Part shown: piece by piece, positions 39,850 to 48,230 of the stretch
Layout of the letters: every line of letters starts with the position of its first letter
How positions within the stretch are numbered: the first letter of the stretch is position 1
From: Petropleomorpha daqingensis
Lineage (GTDB): Bacteria > Actinomycetota > Actinomycetes > Mycobacteriales > Geodermatophilaceae
DNA length: 64,000 nucleotides
Assembly: GCF_013408985.1 (NCBI RefSeq)
Contig: NZ_JACBZT010000001.1
Span: 4,171,197-4,235,196, forward strand
Direction of reading: 5' to 3'
The notes under the pieces: model-generated
Told to the model about the DNA's origin: nothing
Seen by the model: the letters and a program-made list of their open reading frames with translations, nothing else
Databases searched by the model: none
Position numbers and translations under genes: made by a program

Positions 39850-39925
39850 TGCCGAGTGAGCACTTGTGGTCGCCCGCGTCGGTGTGTCCGCGCGCGTCGA
39901 CGACCGCAAGTGCTCACTCGGCCGG
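39850..39925. repeat. long palindromic element, copy 2
   Basis: Arms 39851-39874 and 39901-39923 pair over about 22 bp with one T-G pair. One arm position that is G-C in copy 1 is C-G here, so pairing is kept despite substitution in both arms. It lies between the divergent nuclease and rarA genes, 39 bp before the rarA -10. Confidence 0.9.
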
Positions 39926-39963
39926 AGGGGCCGCGCTTGACCGGAAGCGTCGGAGGGCGCGGG

Positions 39964-39969
39964 TAGCTT
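39964..39969 (+). promoter_or_regulatory. -10 hexamer TAGCTT, leaderless promoter of rarA
   Basis: Ends 7 nt before the GTG at 39977. Confidence 0.4.
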
Positions 39970-39976
39970 CGGAGTT

Positions 39977-41308
39977 GTGAGTTCGCTGTTCGACGAGCCC
40001 GTCGAGGAGACCGGCGCCGTCGATCCCGGGGCGCCGCTGGCGGTGCGCATGCGGCCGCGCTCGCTCGACGAGGTGGTCGGGCAGCAGCACCTGCTCGGTC
40101 CGCGCTCGCCGCTGCGCAGGCTGGTCGAGGCCGATGAGCCGATGTCCGTCGTCCTCTACGGCCCGCCCGGCACCGGCAAGACGACTCTCGCGCACGTGAT
40201 CTCCCTGGCCACCAAGCGCCAGTTCGTCCAGCTCTCGGCGCTCGACTCGGGTGTCAAGGAGGTCCGCGCGGTCATCACCGCGGCCAAGCGGGAGCTGACC
40301 TTCGCCGGCCGGCGCACCGTGCTGTTCATCGACGAGGTCCACCGCTTCTCCAAGACCCAGCAGGACTCGCTGCTGGCCGCGGTCGAGGACCGCATCGTCA
40401 GCCTCATCGCCGCGACCACCGAGAACCCGTACTTCTCCGTGGTCAGCCCGCTGCTGTCGCGCTCCCTCGTGCTCGCCCTCCAGCCCCTCGAGGACGACGA
40501 CATCCGGACGCTCCTGCACCGCGCGCTCACCAGCGACCGCGGTCTCGACGGCGCGGTCACGCTGACCGAGGAGGCCGGGGAGCACCTCGTCCGCATCGCC
40601 GGCGGCGACGGGCGCAAGGCGCTCACCGCCCTGGAATCCGGCGCCGGTGCCGCGATCGCGGCCGGGCACGCCGAGCTCGACCTCGAGACCCTCGAGACCG
40701 CGGTGGCGCAGGCCGCGGTCCGCTACGACCGGCAGGGCGACCAGCACTACGACGTCGCCAGCGCGCTGATCAAGTCGATCCGCGGTTCGGACGTCGACGC
40801 AGCGCTGCACTACCTGGCCCGGATGGTCGAGGCAGGGGAGGACCCGCGGTTCATCGCCCGCCGGCTGGTCATCAGCGCCAGCGAGGACATCGGGATGGCC
40901 GATCCGACCGCGCTGCTCACCGCGGTCGCCGCCGCCGACGCGGTCGCGTTCATCGGCATGCCCGAGGGGCACTTCCCGCTCGCCCAGGCCGTCGTCCACC
41001 TGGCCACGGCACCCAAGTCGAACGCGGTCACCGTGGCCATGGGCGAGTCGGTCGCCGACGTGCGCGCCGGGCTGGCCGGGCCGGTGCCCGCCGGGCTGCG
41101 CGACGCGCACTACTCCGGGGCCAAGAAGCTCGGCCACGGCAAGACCTACGTCTACCCGCACGCCCACCCCGACGGCATCGTGCCGCAGCAGTACCCGCCC
41201 GACGCGCTGGTCGGCAAGGACTACTACCGGCCGACCGGCCGCGGCGCCGAGGCCGCCATCGGCGCGCGTCTGGGGAAGCTGCGCGCCATCCTCCGGCGTC
41301 CCCGGTGA
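39977..41308 (+). CDS. rarA: replication-associated recombination protein A (MgsA/WRNIP1 family AAA+ ATPase)
   Basis: A 443-aa AAA+ ATPase acting at stalled replication forks. [22 protein letters not shown] is the N-terminal signature. Walker A is [12 protein letters not shown], Walker [17 protein letters not shown] and sensor 1 [11 protein letters not shown]. The C-terminal tetramerisation domain has [24 protein letters not shown] and [10 protein letters not shown]. In actinobacteria the gene usually precedes alaS, as here with two small genes between. GTG start behind a -10. Confidence 0.96.
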   Translation: MSSLFDEPVEETGAVDPGAPLAVRMRPRSLDEVVGQQHLLGPRSPLRRLVEADEPMSVVLYGPPGTGKTTLAHVISLATKRQFVQLSALDSGVKEVRAVITAAKRELTFAGRRTVLFIDEVHRFSKTQQDSLLAAVEDRIVSLIAATTENPYFSVVSPLLSRSLVLALQPLEDDDIRTLLHRALTSDRGLDGAVTLTEEAGEHLVRIAGGDGRKALTALESGAGAAIAAGHAELDLETLETAVAQAAVRYDRQGDQHYDVASALIKSIRGSDVDAALHYLARMVEAGEDPRFIARRLVISASEDIGMADPTALLTAVAAADAVAFIGMPEGHFPLAQAVVHLATAPKSNAVTVAMGESVADVRAGLAGPVPAGLRDAHYSGAKKLGHGKTYVYPHAHPDGIVPQQYPPDALVGKDYYRPTGRGAEAAIGARLGKLRAILRRPR

Positions 41309-41387
41309 GCCGCCGGGCCCCCGACTACTGTTGCCGGGTCGAGGCAACTCCGCCGAGGGCGGCACATCCGGGGAAGTGGGAGCACGC

Positions 41388-41822
41388 GTGAGCGCAAGCG
41401 AGTGGATCGGGCTGGCCGCGGTCGTGGTCTTCGCCGCGCTGGTGCTGCTGCTGGCGGTGCCGCTGCGCAAGCTCGGGCGGTACCTGGACGAGGCCGCCGC
41501 CACCCTGCGGTGGACCCGCGAACAGCAGCCGGCGCCGGTCGCGGACCGGCCGAGCACCGCCCCCCGGGTGGCGGACGAACCGGCCGGGCCCGTGCGCAGC
41601 ACCGTGGCCGAGCCGGTCGACGTGCCGCCGCCCCACGTCGTCGCTGAGCCCGCCCCGCTGGGCACCGTCGTGTCCGCGACCCTCGGCGGGCCGCTGATCA
41701 AGGTGGCGTCCCTCGGTTACGGCGTCCGCACGGCAGCGCGGATCCGGCAGGAGAGCCGGGCACGCGCCACGGCCGGCCGGCGCGGCTCGTCCGCGCGCCG
41801 CACCTCCCGGCGGGCGGCATGA
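41388..41822 (+). CDS. DUF948-like membrane-anchored protein
   Basis: A 144-aa protein. It has an N-terminal membrane helix (about 6-27, WIGLAAVVVFAALVLLLAVPL), then a short coiled segment (KLGRYLDEAAATLRWTREQ), a Pro/Val-rich linker and a hydrophobic patch (LIKVASLGYGVRTAARI). It ends in a strongly basic tail (RATAGRRGSSARRTSRRAA). DUF948 proteins sit in this place before alaS in many actinobacteria; no function is established. GTG 41388 has a GGGA-type ribosome site. It overlaps the next gene by ATGA. Confidence 0.75.
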   Translation: MSASEWIGLAAVVVFAALVLLLAVPLRKLGRYLDEAAATLRWTREQQPAPVADRPSTAPRVADEPAGPVRSTVAEPVDVPPPHVVAEPAPLGTVVSATLGGPLIKVASLGYGVRTAARIRQESRARATAGRRGSSARRTSRRAA

Positions 41823-42130
41823 TGCGCCGGCTGTTCTGGCTGTCCATGGGCGCCACCATGGGCGCCCTCGTCGTCCGCAAGGTCTCCGCCGCCGCGGAGC
41901 GCCTGACGCCGGCCGGGGTCCTCGGCTCCGCGGCCGACGGCCTGCGCGACCTCGCGGCCGCCGTGGGCGACTTCGGCGCCGACGTCCGCCTGGCCGCCGC
42001 CGAGCGCGAAGCCGAGCTGCGCGCCGCGGCCGGCCTCGACGTCCCCGCTGCCGTGCACCGGCCCTTCGCACTGCCCGCCGGCGAGCGGCTCGCCCTGCCC
42101 CGCCACGGCCTGTACGCCGCCGACGACTAG
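41819..42130 (+). CDS. DUF6167-like small protein
   Basis: A 103-aa protein beginning MMRRLFWLSMGATMGALVVRKV, a short hydrophobic helix with a GxxxG-like pattern. It is followed by SAAAERLTPAGVLGSAADGLRDLAAAVGDFGADVRLAAAEREAELR, an amphipathic helix. The C-terminus is Pro/Leu-rich. The arrangement DUF948-DUF6167-alaS is conserved in actinobacteria, which suggests a joint envelope-related role; this is inference. Starts by ATGA overlap and is 61 bp from alaS. Confidence 0.75.
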   Translation: MMRRLFWLSMGATMGALVVRKVSAAAERLTPAGVLGSAADGLRDLAAAVGDFGADVRLAAAEREAELRAAAGLDVPAAVHRPFALPAGERLALPRHGLYAADD

Positions 42131-42191
42131 GCCCGCGGGCGCCACCGGCCACCCATCCTCCCGAGCCCGAGCGAGAACGAAGTAGAGACGA

Positions 42192-44870
42192 ATGCAGACC
42201 GCCGAGATCCGCCGCCGCTTCCTCGAGCACTTCGCGGAACGCGGCCACACCATCGTCCCCAGCGCCTCGCTGGTGTCGCCGGACCCCTCGCTGCTGTTCA
42301 CGGTCGCAGGCATGGTGCCGTTCATCCCGTACCTGACCGGCCGCGAGCCCGCGCCCTACCCGCGGGCCACCAGCGTGCAGAAGTGCGTGCGCACCCTCGA
42401 CATCGAGGAGGTGGGCAAGACCACCCGCCACGGCACGTTCTTCCAGATGAACGGCAACTTCTCCTTCGGTGACTACTTCAAGGAAGGAGCGATCCAGCAC
42501 GCCTGGGACCTCGTCACCGGCTCCCAGGAGGACGGCAAGCTGGGCTTCGACCCCGACCGGATCTGGGTCACCGTCTACCTCGACGACGACGAGGCCGCCG
42601 ACGCCTGGAAGCGGATCGCCGGCCTGCCCGAGGAGCGCATCCAGCGGCGCGGGCTCAAGGACAACTACTGGCACACCGGCCAGCCCGGCCCGGGCGGCCC
42701 CTGCAGCGAAATCTACTACGACCGCGGCCCGGAGCACGGCCCGGACGGCGGCCCGGTCGTCGACGAGGACCGGTTCCTGGAGATCTGGAACCTCGTCTTC
42801 ATGCAGTACCAGCTCGACGACGTGAAGTCGAAGGAGGACTTCCGCATCGTCGGCGACCTGCCGAAGAAGAACATCGACACCGGCATGGGCCTGGAGCGCG
42901 TCGCCTACCTGCTCCAGGGCGTGGACAACCTCTACGAGATCGACGAGGTCGTCCCGGTGCTGCGCCGCGGCGCCGAACTCGCCGGGGTCACCTACGGCCG
43001 CAACCACGAGGACGACGTCCAGCTGCGGGTCGTGGCCGACCACGTCCGCAGCGGGCTGATGCTCATCGGCGACGGCGTCACCCCCGGCAACGAGGGCCGC
43101 GGCTACATCCTGCGCCGGCTGCTGCGCCGTGCGATCAGCTCGATGAAGCGCCTCGGGGTCGACGAGGCCACGCTGCCCGAGCTGCTGCCGGTCTCCCGGG
43201 ACGCGATGAGCCCGAGCTACCCGGAGCTGGCCAGCGACTTCGACCGCATCTCCGCCGTCGCCTACGCCGAGGAGGAGGCGTTCCGGCGCACCCTCAGCCA
43301 GGGGACGACGCTGTTCGACAACGCCGTCCGCCAGGCCAAGGCGTCGGGCACGCCGCGGCTGACCGGCGAGCAGGCGTTCAGCCTGCACGACACCTACGGC
43401 TTCCCGATCGACGTCACCCTCGAGATGGCCGCCGAGCAGGGCGTGAGCGTCGACGAGCCGGGCTTCCGCGCGCTCATGCAGCAGCAGCGCGAGCGCGCCC
43501 GGGCCGACGCGCGGGCGAAGAAGACCGGCTCGGTCGACGTCCTGGCCTACCGCCGGCTGCTGTCCGACCACGGCCCGACCGACTGGCGGGCCTACGAGAC
43601 GCTGCGCACCGACTCGCGCGTGCTCGGGGTGGTCTCCGACGTGGAGGAGGACGGCGAGAGCGTCGCCGGGAGCGGCGAGATCACCCGCGTCGTCCTCGAC
43701 CGCACGCCGTTCTACGCCGAGTCCGGTGGCCAGATCGCCGACGCCGGCGTCCTCACCTGGGACGGCGGGCGCGCCGAGGTGCTCGACGTGCAGCGGCCGG
43801 TCAAGGGCCTGGTGGCGCACCAGGTGCGCGTGCTGGAGGGCGAGCTGCGCGCCGGCACCGAGCTGGTCGCCGAGGTCGACCGCGAGTGGCGGCTCTCGGC
43901 CTGCCAGGCGCACTCGGGCACGCACGTCGTGCACGCCGCGCTGCGCCAGGTGCTCGGCCCGCAGGCGCTGCAGTCCGGCTCGTACAACCGCCCCGGCTAC
44001 CTGCGCCTGGACTTCGCCTGGCAGGGCGCGCTCACCCAGCAGCAGCGGCACGACATCGAGGACGTCGCCAACGCCGCCGTCCGCGCCGACCACCAGGTCA
44101 CCGCGACGTACATGACGCTGCCCGAGGCGCAGGCCATCGGCGCCCTGGCGCTGTTCGGCGAGACCTACGGCGAGCAGGTCCGGGTGGTCGAGATCGGCGG
44201 CCCGTGGTCGCGCGAGCTCTGCGGTGGCACGCACGTGCGCGGCAGCGCGCAGATCGGCACCCTGGCCCTCACCGGTGAGTCGTCGGTCGGCTCGGGCGCC
44301 CGCCGTGTCGAGGCCGTCGTCGGTCTCGACGGCTTCCGCTACCTCGCCCGCGAGCGCGACCTGGTCCGCCAGCTCGGCGACCTGCTCAAGACGCCGACCG
44401 ACGGCCTGGTCGAGCGGGTCAGCGGCATGCTCGCCCGGCTGCGCGACGTCGACAAGGAGCTCGCGGAGCTGCGCGCCCAGCAGACGCTCGCCGTGGCCGG
44501 CACGCTCGCCCAGCAGGCCACCGACGTCGGCGGCGTCGCGGTCGTCACCGGCGCGCCGGACGGCCTGGGCGGCGGCGACCTGCGCACGCTGGCCCTCGAC
44601 GTGCGCGGCCGGATGGGTTCAGACCGCCCCGCCGTCGTCCTGCTGGCCTCCGAGTCGGGTGGAAAGGTCGCGCTGGTGGCGGCGCTCGACCCGGGCGCCG
44701 TCGCGCGCGGGCTGTCGGCGGGCGAGCTGATCAAGACGGCGGCGCCGCACGTGGGCGGCCGCGGTGGGGGCAAGCCGGACGTCGCCCAGGGCGGCGGCAC
44801 GGACCCCGCGGGTATCCCCGCAGCGCTCAAGGCCGGAGAAGAGGCGGTCGCGGCCGCCGTCGGGAGGTAG
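42192..44870 (+). CDS. alaS: alanyl-tRNA synthetase
   Basis: Class II ligase charging tRNA-Ala with proofreading; 892 aa. It begins MQTAEIRRRFLEHFAERGH. Catalytic motifs include FTVAGMVPF, HGTFFQMNGNFSFGDYFKEGAI and NIDTGMGLERVAYLLQG. The editing domain has the zinc ligands in HSGTHVVHAALR and CGGTHV. The C-terminal C-Ala domain has GGGDLRTLALDVRGRMGSDRPAVVLLASE and the Gly-rich HVGGRGGGKPDVAQGGG. ATG start; the ruvX gene follows 5 bp after the stop. Confidence 0.97.
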   Translation: MQTAEIRRRFLEHFAERGHTIVPSASLVSPDPSLLFTVAGMVPFIPYLTGREPAPYPRATSVQKCVRTLDIEEVGKTTRHGTFFQMNGNFSFGDYFKEGAIQHAWDLVTGSQEDGKLGFDPDRIWVTVYLDDDEAADAWKRIAGLPEERIQRRGLKDNYWHTGQPGPGGPCSEIYYDRGPEHGPDGGPVVDEDRFLEIWNLVFMQYQLDDVKSKEDFRIVGDLPKKNIDTGMGLERVAYLLQGVDNLYEIDEVVPVLRRGAELAGVTYGRNHEDDVQLRVVADHVRSGLMLIGDGVTPGNEGRGYILRRLLRRAISSMKRLGVDEATLPELLPVSRDAMSPSYPELASDFDRISAVAYAEEEAFRRTLSQGTTLFDNAVRQAKASGTPRLTGEQAFSLHDTYGFPIDVTLEMAAEQGVSVDEPGFRALMQQQRERARADARAKKTGSVDVLAYRRLLSDHGPTDWRAYETLRTDSRVLGVVSDVEEDGESVAGSGEITRVVLDRTPFYAESGGQIADAGVLTWDGGRAEVLDVQRPVKGLVAHQVRVLEGELRAGTELVAEVDREWRLSACQAHSGTHVVHAALRQVLGPQALQSGSYNRPGYLRLDFAWQGALTQQQRHDIEDVANAAVRADHQVTATYMTLPEAQAIGALALFGETYGEQVRVVEIGGPWSRELCGGTHVRGSAQIGTLALTGESSVGSGARRVEAVVGLDGFRYLARERDLVRQLGDLLKTPTDGLVERVSGMLARLRDVDKELAELRAQQTLAVAGTLAQQATDVGGVAVVTGAPDGLGGGDLRTLALDVRGRMGSDRPAVVLLASESGGKVALVAALDPGAVARGLSAGELIKTAAPHVGGRGGGKPDVAQGGGTDPAGIPAALKAGEEAVAAAVGR

Positions 44871-44875
44871 GAATC

Positions 44876-45526
44876 GTGACGGAGCACAACCCGGAGGACA
44901 CCGGCCCGGTCGGTGAGCGGCGCCGCGACCTGCCCAAGGTGCCGCCCGCCCGGCCGCGGACCGCGCCGCAGCCGGCGTACCACCCGACCACCGAGATCGA
45001 CCTGTCGCGGGGTTTCCCGCCGGTCTCCAACGAGACCGCCGAGATCGACCTGTCCAAGGGGCTGCCGGCCGGGCTGTCGGTGCCGCCGCGGCGCCGTCGC
45101 GGCGGCCGGGTGATGGGCGTCGACGTCGGCACCGTCCGGGTCGGGATCGCGCTGTCCGACGCCACCGGCACGCTGGCCAGCCCGCTGGAGACGGTGAAGC
45201 GGGCCAAGGACGAGTCCGACCTCGACCGCCTGGCCGCCCTCGTCGTGGAACACGAGGTGACCGAGGTGGTGGTGGGAGACCCGAGGCACCTGTCAGGTGC
45301 GTCGGGCGCCTCGGCGGAGGACGCCGACGCCTACTCTCGGGCACTGGCCGGGCGCATAGGGGACGTGCCCGTGCATCGTGTCGACGAAAGGCTCTCCACT
45401 GTGACCGCCGCCCAATCCCTCCGGGAAGCAGGCCGCGACAGCCGCGCGCAGCGCTCCGTGATCGACCAGGCCGCGGCCGTGGTGATCCTGCAGCAGTTCC
45501 TCGATACGCGGGGGTCATCCTCGTGA
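44876..45526 (+). CDS. ruvX: RuvX/YqgF-family putative Holliday junction resolvase, with N-terminal extension
   Basis: A 216-aa protein; the RNase H-like core (about 77-216) has MGVDVGTVRVGIALSD with D83, VVVGDPRHLSGASG, VHRVDERLSTVTA and SVIDQAAAVVILQQFL. The family is involved in pre-16S rRNA 5'-end maturation or related nucleic-acid processing. Normal length is about 140-165 aa; the first 78 residues are an extra Pro/Arg-rich segment with a duplicated motif EIDLS(R/K)G at 40 and 56. Translation from GTG 45110 or ATG 45113 would give the canonical size. GTG 44876 has GGAGGTAGGA upstream, so the long form is probably real. Overlaps mltG by GTGA. Confidence 0.9.
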   Translation: MTEHNPEDTGPVGERRRDLPKVPPARPRTAPQPAYHPTTEIDLSRGFPPVSNETAEIDLSKGLPAGLSVPPRRRRGGRVMGVDVGTVRVGIALSDATGTLASPLETVKRAKDESDLDRLAALVVEHEVTEVVVGDPRHLSGASGASAEDADAYSRALAGRIGDVPVHRVDERLSTVTAAQSLREAGRDSRAQRSVIDQAAAVVILQQFLDTRGSSS

Positions 45527-47415
45527 GGTATCCGGACGCGCCGCGACCCCGGGGACGGCACTCGTCGTCCGAGGACGCGAGCGGCGTCCCGACCTCCTGG
45601 CAGCCGTCCGCCGAGCCGGACTCCGGCTACTGGGAGGACGACGAGGACGTCTTCGACCAGGCGTCCTGGGAGCAGCAGCTGCCCGACCCCCGCCTGGCCC
45701 GCTCCGATCGGTCCGACTGGGAGGACGGCGACACCGCCGCCTTCTACCCCGCCCGCGCCCCCCGGCGCCGCGACGTCTTCGCCGGTGCCTCCGGCGCCGG
45801 CGTGCCCCGCGGCTCCCGCTACTACGACGACGCCGACGAGACCGGCCCCGTGCCGGTGCAGTGGCGGCACCGCGGTGGTGGCGAGCACCCCGAGAACCAG
45901 CCCGTCACCGAGGACCTGCCGGCCACGTGGAGCGGGCAGGTGGACGACGAGGGCCACCACCCCTCGGCACCCTTGCCGCCGCCCCCGCCGGGCGCCTGGT
46001 CGCGGCTGGCCGGCCGCGACGGCGACGACGCGCCCACCGAGGCGCAGCCGCCGCTGCACCCCCACGACCTGCACCCCGACGACCTGCACGACGACGACCT
46101 GCACGGGCACTCCGACGAGCCGGCCACCGACGCGCACGCGCTCGACGACCTCGGCTGGGAGGACCGCACCGGCGGCCTCGAGGTGATCGGTGCCAACGTC
46201 GACGAGGACCAGCCGCGACGCGGTCGCCGTCGCCGCCGGGCCGAGCGGCGGGTCGCCGACGTCCACGACGACCTGCACGACGACGACCTGCACGACGACG
46301 AGCTGCACGACGGTCACCCGGACGACGAGCACGACGAGGACATCCCGCTCAAGCCGTACGACCCGCGCAGCGGCCGGCGCCGCCGGCGGCGCCGGCCCGT
46401 GGCCGTGGTCTTCGCGCTGCTCGTGCTCGCCGGGCTGATCGCCGGCGTCGTCTTCGGCGGGCAGAAGCTGATCGGCCTGTTCGTGTCCGAGGACTACAGC
46501 GGTCAGGGGACCGGCAGCGTCCAGGTCCGGGTCCAGAACGGCGACACGCTCAGCGACATCGGCCGCACCCTGGTGAACGCCGACGTCATCGCCTCGGTCG
46601 GGCCGTTCACCGACGCGGCCAAGGCGAACCCCAAGGCCATGGGCATCACCGCGGGCGTCTACAAGCTGCGCACGCACATGAGCGGTGCCGCGGCGCTGGA
46701 GCTGCTGCTCGAGCCGTCGTCCCGGCTGGTCACGCGGGTGACCATCCCCGAGGGCACGATCGCGGTGAACACGCTGCAGAAGATCTCCGACGCCACCGGC
46801 ATGCCGCTGGCCGACCTGCAGGCCGCGGCCGCCAACCCGGCCGCGCTGGGTCTGCCGGCCTACGCCAACGGTTCCCTCGAGGGCTTCCTCTTCCCGGCGA
46901 CCTACGACGTCGAGCCCGACACCACCGCGGCCGCGCTGCTCTCGGCCATGGTCGCCCGCACGGTCCAGGCGCTGGACCAGCTGGGCGTGCCCGAGGACCA
47001 GCGGCTGTCGGTGCTCACCGAGGCCAGCATCGTGCAGGCCGAGGCCGGCAGCGTCGAGGACATGGCCAAGGTCGCCCGGGTGCTGGACAACCGGCTGGCG
47101 ATCAACATGCCGCTGCAGCTGGACACCACCGTCAACTACGCCAACGGCAAGTCCGGCCTGACGACGACGCCCGAGGACCGGCAGAACCCGTCGCCGTACA
47201 ACACGTACGTGCACCCGGGGCTGCCGCCGGGCCCGATCGGCAACCCGGGCGAGGACGCGATCAAGGCCGTCCTCACCCCGGCGCAGGGCGACTGGCTGTT
47301 CTTCGTGGTGGTCGACCCCGACACCGGCGAGACCCGGTTCGCGACCACCGCCGAGGAGCACGCGGCGAACGTGGCGCTCTTCCAGCAGTGGCTGCGGGAG
47401 CACCCGGGCGGATGA
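45523..47415 (+). CDS. mltG: endolytic peptidoglycan transglycosylase MltG, with long acidic N-terminus
   Basis: Membrane-bound lytic transglycosylase that cuts nascent glycan strands; 630 aa (E. coli 340). Residues 1-290 are a cytoplasmic disordered region rich in Asp, Pro and His. One membrane helix is at about 293-313. The outer part has a LysM-like subdomain (VQVRVQNGDTLSDIGRTLV) and the YceG core: VTIPEGTI, LEGFLFPATYDV, TEASIVQAEAGSVEDMAKVARVLDNRL (the second Glu of QAE is the likely catalytic one) and NTYVHPGLPPGPIGNPG. GTG start by overlap with ruvX; its stop overlaps aroE (ATGA). Confidence 0.94.
   Translation: MRYPDAPRPRGRHSSSEDASGVPTSWQPSAEPDSGYWEDDEDVFDQASWEQQLPDPRLARSDRSDWEDGDTAAFYPARAPRRRDVFAGASGAGVPRGSRYYDDADETGPVPVQWRHRGGGEHPENQPVTEDLPATWSGQVDDEGHHPSAPLPPPPPGAWSRLAGRDGDDAPTEAQPPLHPHDLHPDDLHDDDLHGHSDEPATDAHALDDLGWEDRTGGLEVIGANVDEDQPRRGRRRRRAERRVADVHDDLHDDDLHDDELHDGHPDDEHDEDIPLKPYDPRSGRRRRRRRPVAVVFALLVLAGLIAGVVFGGQKLIGLFVSEDYSGQGTGSVQVRVQNGDTLSDIGRTLVNADVIASVGPFTDAAKANPKAMGITAGVYKLRTHMSGAAALELLLEPSSRLVTRVTIPEGTIAVNTLQKISDATGMPLADLQAAAANPAALGLPAYANGSLEGFLFPATYDVEPDTTAAALLSAMVARTVQALDQLGVPEDQRLSVLTEASIVQAEAGSVEDMAKVARVLDNRLAINMPLQLDTTVNYANGKSGLTTTPEDRQNPSPYNTYVHPGLPPGPIGNPGEDAIKAVLTPAQGDWLFFVVVDPDTGETRFATTAEEHAANVALFQQWLREHPGG
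46057..46344 (+). repeat. two blocks of DDLH-type repeats in the MltG cytoplasmic region
   Basis: Two blocks (46057-46119, residues 179-199; 46261-46344, residues 247-274) are built from a 12-15-nt unit encoding (D)DDLH, as HDLHPDDLHDDDLH and HDDLHDDDLHDDELH. They are rich in His and Asp and could bind metal ions. Confidence 0.8.
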
Positions 47416-48206
47416 GGGCCGCGGTCCTCGGCCGCCCGGTCAGCCACTCGCTCTCGCCGCTGCTGCACCGCGCGGCCTACCGCGCGCTGGGGCTGAGCGA
47501 CTGGACCTACGACGCGCTCGACCTGGGCGCCGAGGACGTCCCGGTCCTGCTCGCCGGCCTGGGCGAGGAGTGGCGGGGCTTCTCGGTGACCATGCCGTGC
47601 AAGCAGGCCGCCGCGGCGGCCGCCGACGAGGTCGGTGCGCTGCCGCGGCTGCTGCGGGCGGCCAACACGCTGACCCACCTGCCGGGCGGTGGCTGGCGGG
47701 CCGACAACACCGACGTGCACGGCGTGGGCATGGCGCTGCAGCTGGCCGGCGTGGAGCGCGTCGCCCGGGCGGCGATCCTCGGCGCCGGCGGGACGGCCGC
47801 GGCCACCGCGGTCGCGCTGGCCGAGCTCGGCGCCGAGCACGTCGACGTCGTCGTCCGGGAGCCGGCGCGCGCCGCCGACGTGCTGCGCGTCTTCGAGGCG
47901 CTGGGCGTGCCGACGACGGTCACCCCGATGGCCGGGGCGGTGGTGGCCGCCGACGTCGTCGTCAGCACCGTGCCGATCGGGGCCCAGCCGGACCTGCTGG
48001 GTCTGGGCTGGCGGGCCGGGCAGACCGTGCTCGACGTCCTCTACGCCCCGTGGCCCACACCGCTGGCCGAGCGCGTGCTCGAGGCCGGCGGCACCGTCAT
48101 AAGCGGGCTCGAGGTGCTCTTCTGGCAGGCCACCGAGCAGGTGGAGCTCATGACCGGGCAGCCGGCGCCGATCACCGAGATGCGTGCCGCCCTCGACGGC
48201 CGCTGA
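47412..48206 (+). CDS. aroE: shikimate dehydrogenase
   Basis: Reduces 3-dehydroshikimate to shikimate with NADPH; 264 aa. GRPVSHSLSPLLHRAAY is the substrate signature. The catalytic K64 is in VTMPCKQ and D101 in ADNTDVHG. AAILGAGGTAAATAVAL is the nucleotide-binding Gly-rich motif. The usual NRT-type NADP motif after it reads VVREPARA. ATG by overlap with mltG. First of the aro run, although a 24-bp gap precedes aroC. Confidence 0.93.
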   Translation: MRAAVLGRPVSHSLSPLLHRAAYRALGLSDWTYDALDLGAEDVPVLLAGLGEEWRGFSVTMPCKQAAAAAADEVGALPRLLRAANTLTHLPGGGWRADNTDVHGVGMALQLAGVERVARAAILGAGGTAAATAVALAELGAEHVDVVVREPARAADVLRVFEALGVPTTVTPMAGAVVAADVVVSTVPIGAQPDLLGLGWRAGQTVLDVLYAPWPTPLAERVLEAGGTVISGLEVLFWQATEQVELMTGQPAPITEMRAALDGR

Positions 48207-48230
48207 CGCCACGTTTGACAGAATGTCGCC

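Noticed and set aside
39773-39850. Extension of the DUF559-type protein upstream to ATG 39850
   Set aside because: The extra 26 residues are Arg/Gly-rich without resemblance to the family start, and they run up to the palindrome; GTG 39772 fits better.
46057-46344. CRISPR-like repeat array
   Set aside because: The repeats are in frame, encode DDLH units in MltG and have no spacers.
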